DNA from: Diphasiastrum complanatum
Taxonomy: Eukaryota; Streptophyta; Lycopodiopsida; Lycopodiales; Lycopodiaceae
Length of the DNA stretch: 64,000 nt
Direction: 5' to 3'
Assembly (NCBI GenBank): GCA_029204225.1
Contig: CM055113.1
Location: 17,949,746 to 18,013,745 of the forward strand
Below are positions 58,512-64,000 of this stretch, piece by piece. The translations under genes were made by a program, and so were the position numbers. Each line of letters opens with the position of its first letter. Within the stretch, counting starts at the first letter, position 1. The notes below the pieces were generated by a model, which worked only from the letters and a program-made list of their open reading frames with translations, was not told the DNA's origin and made no database searches.

Positions 58512-59757
58512 TATGGCCCAGCACCACACATGGGTAACCCAGATTTGGCACTTTTTGGGATTTAATGAGATTCTGAACTGTCGACAATGAATTAAGGGCC
58601 TCGAGATGTTTATCCTTAGAAGAATGTACACCAAGATCGTCGAGATAGATCTCTAGATTCTTGTGTAGCAAATCTTTGATAGGCGAATGTGCCAAACTCT
58701 GTAACAAAGGCTGTTTTGAATCAATCTTTAGGAGCAATTTGGACTAAGAAATAGCCACTAAAACCGTCTAGGAAGCTAAAAGCTTATGCTCTTGCCATAT
58801 CTTCGAGGATTTGTGTGGTCAGAGGTAAGGGAAAGTGATCATTCTTTGTTTGATCATTAAGCTTCTTCAAATTCACGCAGATACGAAGTTTACCGTTCTT
58901 CTCTGGTACCACCACAATTGGTGATACCCAACTAGTGTGTTCGATTTCATAAATAAAACCAGCATCGAGAAGCTTTTGAATATCTTCTCGTATCTTCTTG
59001 CGATATGTTGGATTGGTGCGATAAGGTTTCGCTCTCACAGGCACCATCCAATAATGGGATTGTATGGACAACAACGTTAGGAGGAACTCCCTTCATTTCT
59101 TTATAATTCCATGCAAACACATCTCTGTATTTGCGCAATAACTTTTTCAAATTCCGTAATTGGGTTGGATTCAGGTGGGCTCCTACGTGTACAATACGAT
59201 CTATGTCTTTATCACCATCCTTCAGATTAAGAGGTATTGTCTTTGCAGGTCCCTCAAAAGAAGTTGATGGTGGTTGAGGCTCCCGTTTTGGCTTAACCAA
59301 ACTGATGACAACATCACCGTTCATGTAATCCTTGAAGTGTTGGGGAACATCATAAAGTGGATCATCAACTACCTCAGGTGGAAGCTTAGGAATATCCCCT
59401 ATAAGTGAGTTTGTAGATGATGAAGCGTGACTAGAATTTTTTTGGTTTTGTATCATAGGCCTAATTGGCTGTTTTAGCTTTTCACGCATTTGGAATTGCT
59501 TATCAGTCAATCGTACATGTAGTGGATTTGTGGATTTGTAGTGGTAGGCATGCATGGATTTTTTGGTGATTTTTCTCGGACTAAGTCTTCGTTAATGGTG
59601 TTCAAAACTTCCGTTGGTCAGCCATACATAACTTGTATCTAGGCTTTTCCAATGTGGATATTCCCCATGTCTTGGCTAAGGACAGGGCAATAATATTCAA
59701 GCCAAACCCACTATCGAGAATGGCTTGCACACATGGGTAAGATTTGACAAAATTTTC
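58512..59757 (-). pseudogene. gypsy pol, upstream half (protease, reverse transcriptase)
   Basis: Minus order: aspartic protease fragment AILDSGFGLNIIALSLAKTWG (D-S-G, 59755-59602). A 202-codon linker frame follows (58947-59555) with KLLRKYRDVFAWNYKEM. Then the reverse transcriptase has PVRAKPYRTNPTYR, FIYEIEHTSWVSPIVVVPEK, LRICVNLKKLNDQTKNDHFP (58784-59074) and EIYLDDLGVHSSKDKHLEAL (YLDD catalytic box, about 58650). It ends at the insertion site in LNPKKC..VLGH. Frames change several times. It continues at 51954-53756 across the inserted element. Confidence 0.9.
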
Positions 59758-59977
59758 AGAATTCACACGTGTGGGGATGATCCACAAGTATGATAGATCT
59801 TATTAAGCTTTATGATTAGCACAATAATCTGATTCTAGACTGAATAGCAAGATCTAGTATAGAACTTATGGCTTAACCGCAATCTAGCATGCTAAGAATC
59901 ATAGAATGATAGCAATGAATCATAAATGAGCAAAAGTACAAGAAATTAGTGTATGAGCATTAGCCTCAACACGAGCT

Positions 59978-60026
<49 letters not shown>

Positions 60027-60551
60027 TCAAGCAAAAATGGTGTAGATCCAAAATGGCATTAGATAGCTACAAAGCTTTGGTTCTTCATAAAAAATTATGA
60101 GAATAGCTACACATATTTATGGAGTTTGAGGTAGCTCGAGGTAGAACCACATCCACCCACCTTTCAATGACATCTAAAGTGAAAACTAGAGTCTAAGTGA
60201 CATTTGTCACATCTCATGCATGTATCTTTACCTACTTTTACCAAGTGTCCTAGTTCTAACTAGAATTGTACAAATCATCATGCATGTGTCCATTTCACTT
60301 TGTGCATGTCTTGCATGTCACTATGGATCACTTACAATAAATGCATGTGATATGCCACGAGTTTCTACAAGCATATTATTGCTATTTCTAAGTCTACAAT
60401 CTACATGCAAGTTGTATTCAACCAACTAGATATGACAAATCCATATAGCTCGAGTTCTATCTAGGCCAAATTTGGCATTTACATTTATGAGACAACATAC
60501 AAAGTTTGTAGCAAGCCTAAAGTCAAGATGGATTATTTTTCAATTTCAACA
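59758..60551 (-). repeat. 3' LTR of minus-strand copia element
   Basis: The purine tract ATTTTTTTTAGGAGGAG precedes TGTTGAAATTG at 60551 on the minus strand. The LTR runs to about 59758, where CACACGTGTGAATTC meets the gypsy protease. It contains a GA run at 59976-60024. CACACGTGTGAA also occurs near the end of the LTR at 28851-29569, suggesting a related family. Confidence 0.75.
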
Positions 60552-60568
60552 CTCCTCCTAAAAAAAAT

Positions 60569-63000
60569 CTATGTTGACTTGAACATGGATCTTGGAATTA
60601 CTCCAAGATTGGCTCTATGCTTGATGAAGGAACTCTTGCTCAAAGGTTTGGTAAGCAAATCTGCAATACAAGATGATGTGTCGATGTGCAAGTAGATTTC
60701 CCCTCCAATGAGCTTCTCTCTCACGAAGTGATGTGCAACTTCGATGTGTGTGCTCCTTGCATGGAATATCGGATTGTTGGCAAGGGCTTGTGCCGAAATG
60801 TTGTCACACACGATCATAGGTAGATCATCTTCCATGATTATCTTTAGCTCCACTAGCAACCTCTTGATCCAAAGCACTTCCTTTGTTGTTGTAGTGAGTG
60901 CTTTATACTCAGCTTCACAAGATGAGAGTGATACAATATCTTGCTTTTTGGAAAGCCAAGATATCAAGTTTCCTCCAAGATATATGACATAAGCACTTGT
61001 AGATTTTCGATCTGCTCTATCACTTGCAAAATTCGAGTCAGAATAGCCAACTATAGAAAGATCTTTACTTTTATACAACAAACCATAATAAAAGTTGAAG
61101 ATATGTATCTAAGCACTCTCTTGGCCATTTTCTAATGATGAATAGTAGAATTTTGCATAGCTTGGCTCAACTTATGAACACTAAAACTTATGTCAGGTCT
61201 AGTTATTGTGAACCAAATTAAGGAGCCTGTAAGACTCCTAAAAAGAGTGATGTCCACGAAGGATCTTTCATCACCTTTATTAGGGTCTTTTACAATTTGC
61301 TCCATAGGAGTTTCTATACTCTTACAATCTAGCATATTGAACTTTTTTAACATTGAAAGAGCATACTTGGATTGACATACAAAAGCTTTATCTTTAAGAA
61401 AGTCAATCTCTAATCCTAATATGTATTCCAAGATCTTGCATCTTGAACTCTTTTCCAAGTGCAACATTGGTCTCTTGTTAGAATGATATCATCAACATAA
61501 ATAAGAAGGATGACAATATCTCTATCATAAAACTTGATATACAAGATAGTCCATATAGACTTTTGAAGAGCAAGCAAACTTTGTCTTTATCATAGATGAA
61601 CCCAATAGGCTAATCCATATAAATCTCTTCTTCTAGATATCCATTTAAAAATGCATTAGAGACATCTAGTTGAAAAACTTGCCAATTGAAAAAACAAGCA
61701 ATAGAAATTTGATTCTAATTGATACCATCTTTGCAACTGGAGCAAAAGTCTCCTCATAATCAAGTCCATAAACTTGAGCAAAACCCTTTGCACAAAGCCT
61801 TGCCTTGTACTTGTTGATTGTGCCATCTTGATTATACTTGACTCGAAAAACCCACTTGCAACCAATGGTGTGCTTGTTGGATGGAAGATCCACAAGCTCC
61901 CATGTCTTGTTGGTCATCAAAGCATCATATTCCTCCTTCATGGTAAGAAACCATTCCTTCGAATTGAGTGCATCATATACATCCTTTGGCTCTTCATGTG
62001 AAATAAAATAAGCACAATTAGTGGAGCTGAGTTCCACTTGCTTGCCTCTATCTTCATATGTAAGCCTCCTAGGCTCGGATCTTTCTCTTTGAGACCTCCT
62101 TGGTGAAAAGATTCGAGGTGACTCCTCCTCAATTCTCGGTCCCATCTCTCCATGATAGTCTTCAAGGGTGATGATTGGAGTATCTTTTTGAGAATCTTTG
62201 AACTCGGCCTCCTCAAGAATGTATTTTTGATCCTCATGGAATATAATATCCCTACTCTCAATTGTAGTTGAGGTAGAGGGAACATAGATTTTGTAAGCCT
62301 TCTTGTTGGATGAATGTCCAACCATGATCCCTTTAATAGAATTAGGATCATCTCTTTTCCTTGTTTCCAAGGGTACATGAACAAAGCAAGCACATGCAAA
62401 AACTCTTAGGTGGTCTACCTTAGGTTTTTCTTAAACAAGACTTCATATGGTGATTTTTCAGCAAGTGCATTGTGAGGTAATCTATTGCACAAATAGTTTG
62501 CACGATTAATTGCTTCACCCCAATATTTAGCACATTCACATAAAGATTGATTTTTCCTCTCAGCACCTCCATTTTGAGATGGAGAATAAGCACAAGAAAA
62601 CTATTCCTTCACCTTCACAATATTCATAAAACTTGTTGGAGATGTATTCACCTCCTCCATCACATCTTAAAGCTTTAACTTTGAAAGAAAATTGTTTCTC
62701 AACATAAGCTTTGAAGATTAGGAAGTGATCAAATACCATAGCTTTTGAAGAAAGTAGATACAACCAAGTATATCTTGTAAAGTCATCAATAAAGGTGACA
62801 AAACATGTTGCACCACCAATACTTTTAGAAGAAGAAAAATAAACATCCGAGTGTATAAGTTCAAAGGATGAGTAGTCGTGATAAAAGACTTTTGATATGG
62901 CTTTCTATATGATTTTGCAATAGCATAAGCCTCACAAGGCTTGAAATCTTTGGAAAATGATTTTGGAAGGCAGGTTTCAATGGTTCTTGACATGTTTATG
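60569..63000 (-). pseudogene. copia pol (integrase, reverse transcriptase, RNase H)
   Basis: Minus order: pre-integrase C..C (CEAYAIAKSYRKPY, near 62950), integrase with TFIDDFTRYTWLYLL, RCDGGGEYISNKF and, after a frameshift, SQNGGAERKN. A 234-codon frame (62370-61666) has the integrase tail, TIGCKWVFRVKYNQDG and RLCAKGFAQVYGLDYEETF. A LIYVDDIILT catalytic box lies near 61490, beside a deletion in the palm. Connection (61467-61132) and RNase H (61081-60569: YSDSNFASD, SSCEAEYKAL, IVCDN, IADLLTKPL) follow. The terminal 170-codon RNase H frame is open. Gag and protease are missing beyond 63000. Confidence 0.92.
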
Positions 63001-64000
63001 ATGGTCTGTGAGCTGAGTGTAAGTTGCTGCTACAAAGAAAGATCACCATCCATTACCCTTCACAGATTTTATTTTAGACCAAGTTGCTGGACAAGAACGT
63101 TGCACAATTCAATGCTAAGCTAGCAAATACTGAGATATAGACGTAATTTTATAAGAAATTGTAAAAATCCTAGCTAAGAATTTGATTTCATCTTAGACAA
63201 TGCAAAGATCTAAAAAAAATGAATCAATATGTGCATAGAACTTGAGAAGTAGAGTTACTTGGAGATGGATACACTAACGAGAATAGCCAACCAATAATGA
63301 TTTCCTACCAGAAAGTTGGAAATAAGCACTCCAAACTTCATCTTTGAATTCAACTAGAAGCCTTGCTTTGATATAATTGTGGAGCTCTCCAGCTTATAAG
63401 GATATTTGAAAAGACATTACGGAGCTAAATCACCCAACCAACAAGAAGCTCAAGATCAGTCAACCTAAAACTTTATCCCCGAGCCACAAAATGAGAGAGG
63501 AGACATGTATTCAAAACCTGAAAGCCAATAATGAGGAGGGTGAGTTTCACTAGGATTTATAAACCCTATCAGCCTATGCATGTGTCACACTAACTGAACT
63601 CACATTCAGTTTCAATTGATAGTCTCTTAGCATGCATATAATCGTCACAAACGATGTGTTGCTTCACATCTCACTATTAGAGTACCCTAAAGTCCCTCAA
63701 AGTTAATGATTAAAAACTGACTTGAACTGGAATTTTGAGGCGGAACTAATATATTCAACACCAGAGGCCTAATATCCAAGGTTATTTTAAATTCTGGGTA
63801 ATTCGACATGGCCATAACACCTTTCTTTGTAGGAATTTTTTTGTTGGTTTATATTATTACTTTTTTGATGTTTTTTTTGGTTGGTAATCGCTTGGGTCAT
63901 GTGAAATATCATAGATCCCTTGGGAGGGGGCCATCGGCGCGCTCACAAGAGCAAGTTAATGCCCTTCTACTATTAAGGCCTAACCAGATAAGATGGCCCT
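63001..64000. other. no recognisable gene
   Basis: AT-rich DNA with no motif in any frame. The copia reading on the left breaks off at about 63000 without an LTR in view, so the truncation point is probably here. Confidence 0.45.

Larger units (their letters stand above)
53752..58516. other. TATGG target-site duplication flanking inserted LTR element
   Basis: TATGG at 53752-53756 directly precedes the TG of the left LTR, and TATGG at 58512-58516 directly follows the CA of the right LTR. Removing the element and one copy restores the gypsy sequence through LGHIIFRNGIATDPEK in one frame. Confidence 0.95.

Overview
The window is nuclear DNA of a plant, almost certainly a land plant. The evidence is spliced genes with GT..AG introns, Ty1/copia elements primed by initiator-Met tRNA, Tat-like Ty3/gypsy pol, a LINE, two kinds of hAT transposase and long GA/TC microsatellites. 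I see no bacterial operons, CRISPR arrays or rRNA. The species cannot be read from the sequence. A fern, lycophyte or other repeat-rich lineage is a guess.

Host genes are sparse. The clearest is an alpha-carbonic anhydrase on the minus strand (25007-26721). I could assemble seven exons in matching phase, from a signal-peptide exon to the PPC-TEG exon. It lacks the segment with the third zinc histidine and has Ala-Arg where active enzymes have Thr-Thr, so it is a relic or a non-catalytic CA-related protein. A second candidate is a first-exon remnant of an SNM1/Apollo-type DNA-repair nuclease on the plus strand (12819-13040), with an HxHxDH metal motif and an early stop.

The rest is layered mobile DNA. 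From 0 to 9 kb there are direct and inverted repeats, a gypsy gag/pol fragment (minus), a copia integrase fragment (minus), coiled-coil reading frames and nested tandem duplications. From 9 to 15.6 kb lie a 144-bp TC tract, a LINE (minus) and an intron-bearing hAT/DUF659 transposase (minus). From 15649 to 20914 there is a complete-length copia element with 274-bp LTRs, a tRNA-Met primer site and a polypurine tract, but with the reverse transcriptase core deleted. From 21 to 29 kb come a copia 3' end, tandem repeats, the carbonic anhydrase and a DUF4371-type hAT transposase (minus). From 28.8 to 45.5 kb there are copia remnants in both orientations, including two pol halves facing head to head, with several LTR/primer-site junctions. 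From 49 to 59.8 kb there is a minus-strand gypsy element. Its pol is split by a 4755-bp LTR element (53757-58511) with 1.2-kb LTRs, a perfect TATGG target duplication and no recognisable pol. Downstream of the integrase lie a GGATGCAA-rich minisatellite and an unknown decayed reading frame of about 580 codons. From 59.8 to 63 kb a minus-strand copia element, whose LTR abuts the gypsy protease, ends the annotated part.

No mobile coding region appears intact: every pol carries stops, frameshifts or deletions. The most unusual items are the split gypsy with its extra downstream reading frame and minisatellite, the non-autonomous element with a decayed repeat-protein frame inside, and the substituted carbonic anhydrase.
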